Source of the DNA: Bos javanicus
Lineage: Eukaryota > Chordata > Mammalia > Artiodactyla > Bovidae
Direction of reading: 5' to 3'
Assembly (NCBI RefSeq): GCF_032452875.1
Contig: NC_083876.1
Coordinates: forward strand, 2,666,001-2,730,000
Length of the DNA: 64,000 nt
Every line of letters begins with the position of its first letter. Positions within the stretch are counted from its first letter, which is position 1. Made by a program: the position numbers and the translations under genes. This document shows, one piece after another, positions 9,600 through 21,437 of the stretch. The notes under the pieces are model-generated. The model saw only the letters and a program-made list of their open reading frames with translations, was not told the origin of the DNA and did not search any database.

Positions 9600-10022
9600 A
9601 TTTATATACCTATATATTTAATTAACTTTATTGGAGTATAGTTGCTTTTCACCAACAAAAATTAATTAAGGGAAAAAAAAAAAAAACTGGCATAGAATCT
9701 GCCTGCCAATATAGGAGACATAGGTTTGATCTCTGGGTTGGGAAGAGGAGGAATGGACAACTCACTCCAGTAATCTTGCCTGAGAAGTCCCAAGGACATA
9801 GTACCAAGGAGGCCTACAGTCCATGGGGTTGTAAAGATTTGGACATGACTGAGTGATTAAGCACACATATAGTTGCTTTACAATGTTGTGTTAGTTTCTA
9901 CTGTACAGCAAACTGAATCCACCATATGTACACAGATATCTCTTCCCTTTTGGATTTCCTTCCTATTCAGGTCACTACAGAGTATAGAGTAGAATTACAT
10001 GGATTATTACCATACAGTAGGC
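9600..10022 (-). mobile_element. L1 3'-UTR fragment (minus), split by a SINE
   Basis: The blocks 9600-9648 and 9868-10022 together read as the reverse complement of an artiodactyl L1 3' UTR. Diagnostic stretches are GGAGTATAGTTGCTTT and CAATGTTGTGTTAGTTTCTA, followed by the block ending near CATACAGTAGG. The two halves are separated by a Bov-tA SINE with a 12-bp target duplication. Only the UTR is present; no ORF2 sequence was seen. Confidence 0.75.
9649..9867 (+). mobile_element. Bov-tA SINE in L1, with target-site duplication
   Basis: The tRNA-Glu-derived head is partly preserved (AATCTGCCTGCCAATATAGG, then the B-box-like region GGTTTGATCTCTGGG). It is followed by the BovB-related tail ending in GACATGACTGAGTGATTAAG. 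The flanking repeat TATAGTTGCTTT occurs at 9637-9648 and 9868-9879. An A run at 9671-9686 lies before the head rather than after the tail, which is unusual and may belong to an earlier insertion. Confidence 0.85.
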
Positions 10023-10262
10023 TCTCATTACTTAACTGTTTTATACAGTTTCATTAGTAAAGAAATCTTCAAAGGAACAGGGGAAGACACAACATTTACA
10101 AATTTTGCTGAACCAAAGGCTTTAAGAAAAGGGAGGGGAGAGCAATCCATGCTAGGTATTTTTGTCTAAACTTCAGTCAACCTGAGGGCAAAGTTCAGGT
10201 TAAAGTCTTGTGAATGGTGAGATACTTGGTGAAGATTCCTACAGCCTTGGAGTTCCCGAAGC
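10023..10262. other. Anonymous stretch
   Basis: No coding signal and no element I can name. Its composition resembles 9180-9540, so both may be remains of one older insertion divided by the L1. Confidence 0.4.
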
Positions 10263-10832
10263 ATCAATTCAGTTCAGTTCAGTTGCTCAGTCGTGTCTGA
10301 CTCTTTGAGATGCCATGAATCGAAGCACGCCAGGCCTCCCTGTCCATCACCAACTCCCGGGGTTCACTCAGACTCACATCCATCGAGTCAGTGATGCCAT
10401 CCAGCCATCTCATCCTCTGTCGTCCCCTTCTCCTCTTGCCCCCAATCCCTCCCAGCATCAGAGTCTTTTCCAATGAGTCAACTCTTCGCATGAGGTGGCC
10501 AAAGTACTGGAGTTTCAGCTTTAGCATCATTCCTTCCAAAGAAATCCCAGGAATGATCTCCTTCAGAATGGACTGGTTGGATCTCCTTGGAGTCCAAGGA
10601 ACTCGCAAGAGTCTTCTCCAACACCACAGTTCAAAAGCATCAATTCTTCAGTGCTCAGCTTTCTTCACAGTCCAACTCTCACATCCATACATGACCACTG
10701 GAAAAACCATAGCCTTGACTAGATGGACCTTTGTTGGCAAAGTAATGTCTATGCTTTTCAATATGCTATCTAGGTTGGTCATAACTTTTCTTCCAAGGAG
10801 TAAGCGTCTTTTAATTTCATGGCTGCAGTGGA
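10263..10832 (-). mobile_element. BovB LINE 3' fragment, antisense
   Basis: The copy begins at the left with the reversed 3' terminus (TCAGTTCAGTTCAGTTG) and ends near 10832 in the KRRLLLGR-coding segment. On the minus strand a 109-codon open stretch (10279-10608) carries the BovB C-terminus (MRVPWTPRRSNQSILKEI, LQYFGHLMRRVDSLEKTL, GIGGKRRRGRQRMRWLDGI). The low number of changes suggests a young insertion. It is strongly 5'-truncated. Confidence 0.93.
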
Positions 10833-11386
10833 AAGATGTTTAAAAAATACAACTTCATATTTTCAATTTGATTCTAATCCTACTCTCTGGTGAAGTCAGG
10901 GAAACGTGGGTCTTCTCTCCACACTAGGTGAAATGGATCAGCAGTCCTCACTCAGGTCCTGATCGATAAGTATGTCTGAGTCGTCTGATCTCAGCTTCCT
11001 CCAATCACACAGAATATTTATTGCTACCAACTTATATTTCTAAAACAAACTGTCATGAAATATCCTAGACTTAAGTCTTCAATTGGTCCCCACCCTTTAT
11101 CTGTACATTTAAACTCATCTCTATAAAAGTTTTAGTTGATGAAGGAAAGGGGTTTATGATCTCAGGCATTAGGAAAGTTTGACAAGATACCTACAAGCAA
11201 GGTTTCTGTTTTGTTTTGTTTGTTTGAAGCTTTGATTTTAAAGTTATAGAAATCTTGAATTTTATAGCATATTGTATACTTCTTAAATATCATTCATTCA
11301 ATATCACACTGCATATCGATCTGCAAGAAAACTTGAAAGTCAAAGATGAAACTTCAATTACTTTTGTGATGTTAACTAGCCAGTAT
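10833..11386. other. Anonymous stretch
   Basis: No gene or clearly identifiable element. A (TTTTG/TTTG) run lies at 11206-11225. The block 10880-11180 has LTR-like mixed composition, but no termini or polyadenylation signal that I could support. Confidence 0.4.
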
Positions 11387-11891
11387 AAGTTCAGTCGTTC
11401 TTTGCAACCCCACAAACTGAAGCATACCAAACTTCCCTGTCCATCACCAACACACAGAGATTGTTCAAACTCATATCCATTGAATCGGTGATACCATCCA
11501 AACATCTCATCTTCTGTCATCCGCCATCCCCTTTACCTCCTGCCTTCAATCAGTCCCAGCATCAGGGTATTTTTCAATGAATCAGTACTTTGATTCAGGT
11601 GCCCAAAATATTGGAGCTTCAGCATCAGCCCTTCCAATGAATATTCAGAAATAATTTCCTTTAGGATTGATTGGTTTGATCTTCTTGCACCACAGTTCAA
11701 AAGCATCAATTCTTTGGTGCTCAGCTTTCCTTATGGTCCAACTCCCACATCCATACAGGATTACTGGGAAAATCATAGCTTTGATTAGACAACCTTTGTC
11801 CACAGAGTAATGGCTCTGTTTTTTAACACACCCTCTAATTTGGTCATAGCTTTTCTTCAAAGGAACAAGTGTCTTTTAATTTCATGGCTGC

Positions 11892-12375
11892 CTTATACTT
11901 TGCCAACAAAGGTTCGTCTAGTCAAGGCTATGGTTTTTCCTGTGGTCATGTATGGATGTGAGAGTTGGACTTTGAAGAATGCTGAGCGCCAAAGAATTGA
12001 TGCTTTTAAACTGCAGTGTTGGAGAAGACTCTTGAGAGTCCCTTGGACTGCAAGGAAATCCAACTAGTCCATTCTGAAGGAGATCATTCCTGGGATTTCT
12101 TTGGAAGGAATGATGCTAAAGCTGAAACTCCAGTACTTTGGCCACCTCATGAGAAAAGTTGACTCATTGAAAAATCTCTGATGCTGGGAGGGATTGGGGG
12201 CAAGAGGAGAAGGGGACAACAGAGGATAAAATGGCTGGATGGCATCACTGACTCAATGGACGTGAGTCTGAGTCAACTCGGGGAGTTGGTGATGGACAGG
12301 GAGGCCTGGCGTGCTGCGATTCATGGGGTCACAAAGAGTCAGACATGACTGAGCAACTGATCTGATCTGATCTGA
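11892..12375 (+). mobile_element. Younger BovB 3' fragment nested in an old BovB
   Basis: This sense-strand copy begins in the RT C-terminal region (TLPTKVRLVKAMVFPVVMYG) and ends in TGATCTGATCTGATC. It is much better preserved than the surrounding antisense element. The outer element stops at GGCTGC (11891) and resumes at TCACCATC (12376), losing only about two bases, so the insertion event is precisely bounded. The nearby antisense copy of the same region gives an inverted repeat of about 480 bp. Confidence 0.9.
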
Positions 12376-12471
12376 TCACCATCTTCAGTGATTTAGGAGC
12401 CCCAAAAAATAACGTCCTGTTTATTTTCTGTCTGTCTCTGTTTCTATTGTTTCTCCATTTATTTATCATGA

Positions 12472-13106
12472 TAGAGCAAATAGATGGGGAAACAGTGGAA
12501 ACAGTGGCTGACTTTATTTTTCTGGGCTTCAAAATCACTGCAGATTGTGATGCAGCCATGAAAGTAAAAGACACTTGCTCCTTGGAAGGAAAGTTATGAC
12601 CAATCTAGACACCATATTAAAAAGTAGAGACATCACTTTGTCAACAAAAGTTGGTCTAGTCAAGGCTATGGTTTTCCCAGTGGCCATGTATGGATATGAG
12701 AGTTGGACTATAAAGAAAACTGAGCATCGAAGTACTGATGCTTATGAACTGTGGTGTTGGAGAAGACTCTTGAGAGTCCCTTGGACTGCAAGGAGATCCA
12801 ACCAGTCCATTCTGAAGGAGATCAGCCCTGGGATTTCTTTGGAGGGAATGATACTAAAGCTGAAAGTCCAGTACTTTCTCCACCTCATATGAAGAGCTGA
12901 CTCATTTGAAAAGACCCTAATGCTGGGAAAGATTGAGGGCAGGAGGAAAAGGGGACAACAGAAGGTGAAATGATTGGATGGCATCACTGACTCAATGGAC
13001 ATGGGTTTGGGTGGACTCCAGAAGTTGGTGATGGACAGGGAGGCCTAACATTCTGTGGTTCATGGGGTCGCAAGGAGTCAGACACAACTGAGCGACTGAA
13101 CTGAAC
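12472..13106 (+). mobile_element. Second younger BovB 3' fragment nested in the old BovB
   Basis: The copy starts near the segment coding for IDGETVETVADF and runs to the CTGAACTGAACTGA terminus. The outer antisense element breaks off after TTATCATGA and resumes with TGGGACTGG. A 105-codon open stretch (12575-12892) covers KVMTNLDTILKSRDITL to LKVQYF. It is sense like the neighbouring nested copy but includes more upstream sequence, so it is an independent insertion and not a simple duplication. Confidence 0.9.
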
Positions 13107-13187
13107 TGATGGGACTGGAGGCTGTGATCTTAGGATTTTGAATGTTGACTTTTAAGCCAGCTTTTTCTCTCTCCTCTATCACTTTCA

Positions 13188-14640
13188 TCAAAAGGTTCTT
13201 TCCTTCTTCTTCACTTTCTGCCGTAGGGTGGTGTCATTTGCATTTTTTACATTAATATTTCTCCCAGAAATCTTGATTCCAGCTTGTGCTTCATCCATCC
13301 TTGCATTTCTTACATTCATTATGTACTCTGCATATAAGTACATATGTACTTCATCCTTACATTCATTATGTACTCTGCATATAAGATAAATAAGCAGGGT
13401 GACAAAATACAGCCTGACATACTCCTTTCCCAATTTGGAACCATTCCATTGTTCCATGTCTGGTTCTGAAGGTTGCTTCTTGACGTTCATACAGATTTTT
13501 CAGGAGGCAGGTCAGGTGGCCTGGTTTTCCTATCTCTTTAGTAATTTTCACAGTTTGTTGTGATCCACACAGTTAAAGGCTTTGGTGTTATCAGTAAAGT
13601 GGATGTAGAGGTTTTTTGTTTGTTTGTTTGTTTGTTTTTGTTTTTTGTTTTTTTTCCTATAACTCTCTTGCTTTTCCTATGATCCAATGGATGCTGGCAA
13701 TTTGATCTCTGGTTTCTCTGCCTTTTCTAAATTCAGTGTGAACATCTGGAAGTTCACATACGGTTGAAGCCTTGTTTGGAGAATTTTGAGCATTACTTTG
13801 CTAATGTGCAAGAAGCATGAAATTGTGCAGTGGTTTGAACACTCTTTGACATTGCCTTTCTTTGGGATTTGAGTATAAATTGACAATTTCCAGGCCTGTG
13901 GCCATTACTGTGACTTCCAAATTTGCTGGCATATTGAGTGCAGCACTTTATCAACATCATCTTTAAGGATTTGAAATGGCTTAACCAAAATTTCATCACC
14001 TCAACCAGCTTTGTTCATAGTGATGCTTCCTAAGTCCCATTTGACTTTGCATTCCACTGTATCTGGCTCTAGGTGAACGATCACACCATGATGGTTATTT
14101 GGGTCATTAAGATTTTTTAAATAGTTCTCTGTATTCTTGCCACCTCTTCTTAGAATTTCTGCTTCTGTTATGTCCATAGAGTTTTTCTCCTTTATCGTGC
14201 CCATCTTTGCATGCAATATTCCCTTGGTATCTCTAATTTTCTTGAAGAGATCTCTAGTCTTTCCCATTATAGTGTTTTCCTCTATTTCTTTTTTCTTTCT
14301 TTCTTTCTTTCTTTTTTTTTTTTTTTACATTGACCACTGAGGAAGGTTTTCTTATCTCTCCTTGCTAGTCTTTGGAACTCTCCATTCTGATGGGTATAAT
14401 TTTCCTTTTCTCTTCTGCCTTTAGTTTCTCTTCTTTTCTCAGCTATTTGTAAGGCATCTTCAGATACCATTTTGTATTTTTTCATTTCTTTTTCTTGGGG
14501 ATGGTCTTGATCACTACCTCCTATACAATGTAACATATGCCCGACCTTATTTATTTGGCACTCTATCAGATCTAATCCCTTGGATCTGTTTAATGCTTCC
14601 ACTGTATAATCGTAAGGCATTTGATTTATGTCATATTTGA
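13188..14640 (-). pseudogene. BovB reverse transcriptase, highly decayed
   Basis: Minus-strand pieces can be recognised in order: the linker (GKTRDLFKKIRDTKGILHAKMG near 14200), the RT N-terminus (VKWDLGSITMNKA, 14001-14100), IPKKGNVKECSNH (about 13850), and ERQEATFRTRHGTMEWFQIG (about 13450). Each lies in its own frame. The catalytic region near 13240 reads NANDTTL where the family has YADDTTL. The long poly(T) and (CTTT)n runs at 14297-14330 are slippage products within the linker. Confidence 0.85.
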
Positions 14641-15469
14641 ATGGTCTAGTGGTTTTCCCTACTTTCTTACATTTAAGTCTGAATTTTGTAGTAAGGAATT
14701 AATGATCTGAGCCACAGTCAGTTTCTGGTCTTTTTTTTTTTTTTTTTTTTTGGCTGACTGTATAAAGCTTCTCCATCTTTGGCTGCAAAGAATATAATCA
14801 GTCTGATTTTGTTATTGACCATCTGGTGATGTCCATGTGTAGAGTCCTCTCTTGTGTGTTGTTGTGTTTGCTATGACCAGTGTGTTCTCTTGGCAAAACT
14901 ATTTTGCCCCTTGGCAAAAGCTCTGCATATCTTTGTTCTCCAAGGCCAAACTTGTCTCTTGCTCCAGGTATCTTTTGACTTCCTACTTTTGCATTCTAGT
15001 ACCCTATGATGAAAAAGACTTTTTTTTTTTTTTTTTTTGGTGTTAGTTCTGGAAGGTCTGGTAGTTCATCATAGAACTGTTCAATATCAGCTTCTTTGGC
15101 ATTAGTGTTTGAGCCATAGACTTGGATACTGTGATACTGAATGTTTTGCCTTGGTATCATTCTGCCACTTTTGAGACTGCACCAAAGGACTGCATTTTGG
15201 ACTCTTTTGTTGACTATGAGCAATTCTTCATTTCTTCTAGGGGATTCTTGCCACAATAGTAAATATACAGGTCAACTGAATTAATTTCGCCCATTCCGGT
15301 CCATTTTAGTTCACTGATTCCCTAAATGCTGATGTTCACTCTTGCTATCTCGTCTTTGGACACTTCCAATTTACCTTGATTCATGGACCTAAATTCCAGG
15401 ATCTCACACAATATTGTTCTTTACAGCATCAGTCTTAACTTCCATCACTAGTTACATCCAAAACCGGGG

Positions 15470-15500
15470 TTGTGTGTGTGTGTGTGTATGTGTGTGTGTT
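15470..15500. repeat. (GT)n microsatellite in BovB
   Basis: An interrupted GT run of about 31 bp replaces part of the endonuclease leader of the old antisense BovB. It grew within the element after insertion. Confidence 0.95.
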
Positions 15501-16640
15501 TTGCTTTGGCTCCATCTCTTCAACCTTTCTGGAGTTATTTCTCCACTCTTCTCCAGTAGCATATTGGCACCTGCTGACCTAGGGAGTTTATCTTTCAGTG
15601 TCATATGTTTTTGCCTTTTCATATTGTTCATTGGGCTACTAAGGAGAGAATACTGAAGTGGTTTGCCATTCTCTTCTTCTATACATTTTGTCAGAACTCT
15701 CCAGCTTGGCTGGCCCTACATGTCATGGCTCATAGTTCCATTGAGTTAGACACAGCTGTGATCCATGTGATCAGTTTGATTGTTTTTTTTATGTGATTGT
15801 GGTTTTCATAATGTCTGCCCTCTGATGGATAAGGATAGGAGGCTTATGGACTCTTTCCTGATAAGAGAGACTGATTGTGGGGGAAACTGGGTCTTGCTCT
15901 GATGGGCAGGGCTATGCTCAGTAAATCTTTAATGCAATTTTCTTTTGTTGGGCAGGGTTGTGTTCTTTCCCTTTTGTTTGTCCTGAGGCCAAACTATGGT
16001 ATGGGTAAAGGCAACCTCCTTCAAAAGGATTTGTGCATGTACTGTTGTATTCAGTGCTCCTGATCCCACACCAGGCCACTGTCGACCCATGCCTCTGCTG
16101 GAGACCCCTGGACACTCACAGGAAGTCTGGCTGAGTCTCTTGAGAGGTCTCTGCTCTTATCCTCCTGCTCCTGGTGCACACAAGATTTTGAAGGATAATT
16201 GCTTTATGGAATTTTTCTGTTTTCTGTCAAACCTCAACATGAATTACCCATAGGTATACATATATCCCCTCCCTTTTGAACCTCCCTCCCATTTGTTTTT
16301 GCCCACCAAGAGTTTGTTTCCTCAGTCCTGTGAAAGTCTGTAATCAAATCTCACTGTGCTCCAAAATCAGATTCGCTGGGGCTTCTCAGTCCCTTTGCCT
16401 GATCCCCAGATTGGGAAATCTGTTATGGGTCCTGGAACTTTCTTAACAGTGTGAAAATTTCTTTGGTATAATTGTTCTGCAGTTTGTGGATCATCTGCTC
16501 ACCTGAAGTATGGTGGGGCTAATGCCTACCTCCTCCAAGAGGGCTTATGCAACATGCTGCATGACCAGGTCTGCTACAGCCAGAGCTCCTGTCCCTGTGG
16601 AAGGCCACTGTTGACCTGTGCCTCCACAAGAGACCTTAAA

Positions 16641-18236
16641 TAAATCCCCAGAGTATATAGATCTACCTGAGAAGTACAGACTTAGAGGGTAAAGTAAAAA
16701 GTCCTTCATACAGCAGAATATGTGTCTGGTTTACCTTCTGGCAATATCTCTCTCAACGTGCTCCTTTTTCCAGTCACCCTCTGCTCCAAGAAACAATGAC
16801 TTTTTAAGTGCCTGCAATCGTGTATGGCTTCTTTTTAAAATATTGATCAAAAGTCATCCTGGGAAGCTTCAGCCTATTCTTTCCAGGTACAGGCAATTAT
16901 TACCAGTTTCTATAGCATTTACACCTTTCTCTTCAAGCAGGTGCTTATGCACCTGTCTTTTGCTTTAAAATTTAGGTTTATGAAAGAAAAAAAAATGTAA
17001 GTATTCATTCTGGTATTTCTGGCACTTGGAATAGCTACTAACACATATTGGTGCTCAAAAAATATTTGCTAAATGAAAGCAAAAGTAACAGTGACTAAAT
17101 GCACTAAATGGCAAGGATATTATGTCTCTTAAGGACAGACAATCATTCCCAATTCCATTTAGGAAAAATCATTAACAAAACACTAAAATTCCAAGTGATA
17201 TAATGAATATCATTAAGTTTGTCCGAAACATAATTTATGATTGACTATTTTCAATTTCTGATTATGTTCCACATGATTTGACAACAATAGGCTGTATTTA
17301 AGGTGTGCATGTATACCATTTAAAAGCTTTCATTGCCAAAATGTAGATGGAATTTAAATGAGATTTATAATTTGATTCAGTGAGCTGTAGTAAAATCTTT
17401 TCTTGTTTGACAAATTATTAAGCATAACCAGTTTGAATACATTCAATAAAATAGCAATCTTGCATCTTTAAGGTTTTGAATTTCTAGAATACAAATAATC
17501 AAGTGTTATACATGTTATTTTAAAATAATTTTTAGATGCTAATTTCTAATAAACAATTTTTCTTCCTAATATATGTTAGGTCTGTGTTTCAATTCTGACA
17601 CAAACTCACACGGTTTCAATTTTTTTCAATGTTAAGCTAGCTTTTTATCTGTTTCTTGATGATAGTTTCTTCAACTTCTTTTTTTCCTCTGGGCTCACTC
17701 AGATTGTGCTAGGATTTTCTTCACAGAAACCATAAAGGAGTGATGATCCAGGGACCAGGAAATAAATATAATAATCAGATTCCTGTTTCACACACAGTAT
17801 ATCAAACAGTGTATACTTTCTTTACTCTATCTCTTCAGTTCCTTCATACCGTTTATATTTTTTGTGGTTTGCCCAGATCCTGAAATATTTTCCAATCATC
17901 TTCTGCCCATTGGTTGTTGCTGTCATCTTTTACTTATTCACTATTTACTTATTCAGGCATCTAATTTTCACCTACTATTTCCAGATCACATAACTAAAAC
18001 CATCAACCAATGTGAAGCAAACATTAACCATATCATGACCCTGGAGTTGAAATTTCCATTCCTGACTGGACTCCAGGATTGAATGACTAACTTTACACAA
18101 TGGTAACACCACTGGAATATCTAGTAGGCATCACAAATGTAACAAGAGCAAGCAAAACACTCTGAGCAGCCCTATCTTTATTTTCCCTTATTTATGATGA
18201 TAAATTAAAAATCTTAACTGTAATTTATTTTTCCTT
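16641..18236. other. Anonymous AT-rich stretch with a possible MIR/L2 relic
   Basis: No gene is visible. The part 17020-17085 (CTGGCACTTGGAATAGCT... then GGTGCTCAAAAAATATTTGC) resembles the tail shared by MIR and L2 repeats. The remainder shows no open frame beyond chance length and no recognised repeat. Confidence 0.5.
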
Positions 18237-18297
18237 CAGTTCAGTTCAGTTCAGTCTCTCAGTCGTGTCTGACTCTTTGTGACCCCATGAATCATTG
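18237..18297 (-). mobile_element. Very short BovB/Bov-A 3' end
   Basis: About 60 bp carry the reversed BovB 3' terminus, with a TTCAG repeat array followed by TCTCTCAGTCGTGTCTGACT, and end at CCCCATGAATC. This is an extreme 5' truncation or a remnant. Confidence 0.8.
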
Positions 18298-18974
18298 CAT
18301 TTATCAGCAGGTTCTGGCTACTTTACCTGTAAAAAATAGCCCAAATGTGTCTATTTATTACCATCTCAATTACTAACATTCAAGTCCATCAAAATGATTT
18401 CCCTCCCAAATGAAAATAATATTTTAACTGCTTTCCTTGTGCTAACACTCACTATACTACCATACACATCACATCTAGAGTGCTTTTTAAAATCTAATAT
18501 AATTACAATATATAAAACAGTATGATGACTTCTGTTAGAACTTCAAATAAAATGCAGCCTCTTTGGTGTATATGATATGGCCACTGACAACCCATCAGAT
18601 AGCAACCCACATCACTATTTTCTTGCTTAATTAGTTTCCAGATACACTGGGCACCTTCAGTTTCCTAACACATCCTAACCTGTGGGTTCTGTAGCAGCAG
18701 CCCTCTCAACCTGGAATGTTATCACTGGGATAACTCTTGCTTATTTAGACTTTAGTGAAAATGAAGACTCCTTGAAGTAGTTTATCTTAGCTTTCTGGTT
18801 ACTCTCTCATATCACCCTGTTTTATTTTGCTGTATGGACCTTATTAATGTATATACACAGAGAAACATGCATGCATATGAGTCCTTGTATATTTCTTATT
18901 TTTAGTTGTCATTTCTCACAGTAGAAAATTAAGAGTGAGAACCTTGTCCTGCAATTGTTTCTGTAACAACAAAA
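18298..18974. other. Anonymous stretch
   Basis: No gene, repeat family or regulatory motif that I can support. Confidence 0.4.
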
Positions 18975-19107
18975 CAGTAAGGAAATGGCAACCCACTCCA
19001 GTGTTCTTGCCTGGAGAATCCCAGGGATGGAGGAGCCTGGTGGGCTGCGTCTATGGGGTCGCACAGAATTGGACACGACTGAAGCGACTTAGCAGCAGCA
19101 GTAGAAG
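18975..19107 (+). mobile_element. Bov-tA SINE, 5'-truncated
   Basis: The tail half of Bov-tA is clear: GAAATGGCAACCCACTCCAG, CTTGCCTGGAGAATCCCAGG, GACACGACTGAAGCGACTTA. It ends in an AGCAGCAGCAG run, which is typical of this SINE. The tRNA-like head is absent. Confidence 0.9.
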
Positions 19108-20514
19108 TAGACTTCATTACAAATGTCAAGCGAGTTAATGAATTACTGGAACGCAGAGTATATTAGTATATAAAAATTACATAGAGATAAAACCACATGA
19201 TAATATATTTTAAAAAGAATTTTAGAAAGAAACGAACTCAATCTATTTTAGAATTTATCTTTCTGAAATTATACATAAATTACTTTTAATCCTCAGAAAA
19301 AGTTGCTTATTAATCTAGTCATTATCAGTCGGGAAGCTACTGAATTGATTTTAATTAAATTCCTTTTAGGTGTATTTGGCTTTGGATATGGTAATAACTT
19401 AAAAAAAAACCCACTAAATTTATTATAAACAAATATTTCACTGTACAGCCTGGTGTTTTAAATTTCTTCCTAGGTAGAAAAATAAAATAAAATAAGGGAC
19501 TCGCAGAATTTCTGTAAGTGCCAGAACATAGTCTGACAAGGAAAATTGGATGAAGGGTCCTTTAATTTCAAATCAAGTCAGAATTATAGCTTGTTCATTT
19601 ATAGCCAAAAATCAGACTTGTTGCCAAGAAGCCTAATCCAAAGAGCCTGGGAAAAAATCAACACTTCTACCAATGATGGGTTCAAGTCAGATAGAAATTT
19701 ACAGTTGAAGGAAATGTCTTCTGTTCCTAGTTTCCATTTAGAGGAATCTTATCTTTAACAACAACAAAACCCTTGGCCTCTTTGCCCCTTCTGTTACTCT
19801 TCCCAAAAAATAGGTGCGATGAATTACTTGTGTGATAGGAAATAGTTTTGGCTCAAAGTTCTCAGTTTAGGTGGAGCTAATCTTTCTGAAGTCCAGTTTA
19901 CAGAAGAATATACTATTGTCTCCAACAGCACTGGCAGGTAAGAAGCTAAGAAGGTAAGAACCTAAGTATTCTGACCTGCAGACTAATATGCCCTGTAGAT
20001 CTTATACTAGCTATACTCTTCTAGATGCTATCATTAATCAGTTTAATATTTTGGTTCTCTGTTTGATGGATGTGATTTTACTACACATTGGTTCAAACTC
20101 AGACATGGAAGAAGAATGCTATTTCTTCAAACATGGACAGACCCAACAGGTTTAAGGACTGTGTATCTACATTTAAGACCTGTGTATATGTAATATCAGA
20201 AATATACTTTCCCTCTATTCCTTCTACAGTATTACAGGTAGAGTTTGAGACGGTTAAGGATTCTATGGAGATGAATTGGAAAGAACGTGCACTCAAGTCT
20301 TGAACTAAAAACTGAGAAGTAAGTACTTAAGATCTTGGACAAAATAGCTGGGTGGTAGGATGACCCTGACTAGTGAGATTAGACAGAAAGGCCCCTGCTT
20401 CACCTTGGTATCCACATACACACTTCAGCACAAAGTTCAGACACAAGGCATGGAAGCAGCAAGGTGATTCGACACTTAATTCCTTATGTGAATAAATCCC
20501 CAGGAAATACTAGG
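19108..20514. other. Anonymous stretch
   Basis: AT-rich, with no open frame above about 71 codons and no recognised element. Nothing in it supports a gene. Confidence 0.4.
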
Positions 20515-20637
20515 TATAAAGTGAAAGTTGTTTAGTTATGTCTGACTCGTTGTGATCCCATGACCTACAGCTGTCTAGGCTCCTCTATCCATGGGATTTT
20601 CCAGGCAAGAATACTGTAGTGGGTTGCCATTTCCTCC
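20515..20637 (-). mobile_element. Bov-tA SINE fragment, antisense
   Basis: About 120 bp of the reversed SINE tail (GTTTAGTTATGTCTGACTCG, TTTTCCAGGCAAGAATACTG, GGTTGCCATTTCC). The head is missing. Confidence 0.88.
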
Positions 20638-21284
20638 TAATCCTAGCTATGTTTCTTCTTAACTGAAAGTCTAGACCTGCTGAACCTGTAAGTGTCTAAT
20701 AACATGATGGAAAGAGTATGTTTATATAGTAGGTGAAAGCTAATGGATATGTATGAAAAATTTTGAGTAACAGGCCCACAGAGGGGCTCTCTTATTAATT
20801 AAAAATCCACTCAAAATTGTAATACATTTTGTTAACTCAAAATATTTGCTTCCCAAATTATAAACTTCTGATTGTTTTATGCTTATTAAATATTTTTGTC
20901 TTGAAAATTATATATCATATCATATTATATATGTTAGTATATATAATACCTGATTAATAAAATGTATAATAATTACCTGAGAAAGTACACATTTTAAAAT
21001 AAAAATACACAAAATAAGATTTATAACATTCTCTTTACAGTGCTGTCACATATTTCTAGGAAACTTTTACAACTGGAAATTGCCCTTGAAAACCCATATT
21101 TTTGATGATGTACAGAAGACTATGAGTCACAGGCATTAGTTTTCAATCCCCACTCTTCCTGTCTCCACATCTCCTCCACCATGGCCTTTGCTATAAAGAC
21201 CAAGACTATCAACTTCATTTAATCTTTGGATGTTTAAAAATATATACAATTTAATGAAATTGCTGCAAAGTAAGATTGTTGACT
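20638..21284. other. Anonymous AT-rich stretch
   Basis: No supported feature. Confidence 0.4.
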
Positions 21285-21437
21285 GTCTATGTCCTCAGTC
21301 CCTCAATTGTGTCTGGCTCTTTGCGACTCCATGGACTATTGCATAGCCTGGCAGGCTCCTCTGCCCATGGAATTTTTCAGGTAGGAATATGAAGAGGGTT
21401 GTCATTTCCGTCTCCAGGGGATCCTTCTCACCTAGGG
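21285..21437 (-). mobile_element. Bov-tA SINE fragment, antisense
   Basis: The reversed SINE tail and part of the body: TCAGTCCCTCAATTGTGTCT, GGCAGGCTCCTCTGCCCATG, and a GTCTCCAGGGGATCCTTCTC segment. The tRNA-derived promoter boxes are lost. Confidence 0.85.

Larger units (their letters stand above)
11387..16640 (-). mobile_element. Old BovB LINE, near full length, antisense, with two nested insertions
   Basis: Read on the minus strand this is one long BovB. The 3' UTR and C-terminus are at 11387-11891, then a short piece at 12376-12471. RT, linker and endonuclease lie at about 13107-15390, the 5' leader at about 15390-15835, and an extended 5'-UTR-type region continues to about 16640. Two younger sense fragments (11892-12375 and 12472-13106) interrupt it. 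On each side of them the host sequence resumes almost base for base, which shows that the outer element is one unit. It is the most decayed of the long copies: the RT catalytic box region (13188-13490) no longer reads YADD. The 15840-16640 part is assigned by position and family memory and is the least certain. Confidence 0.88.

Noticed and set aside
10880..11180. A mixed-composition block resembling an LTR.
   Set aside because: No TG...CA termini, polyadenylation signal or target duplication could be placed, so it is left as anonymous.
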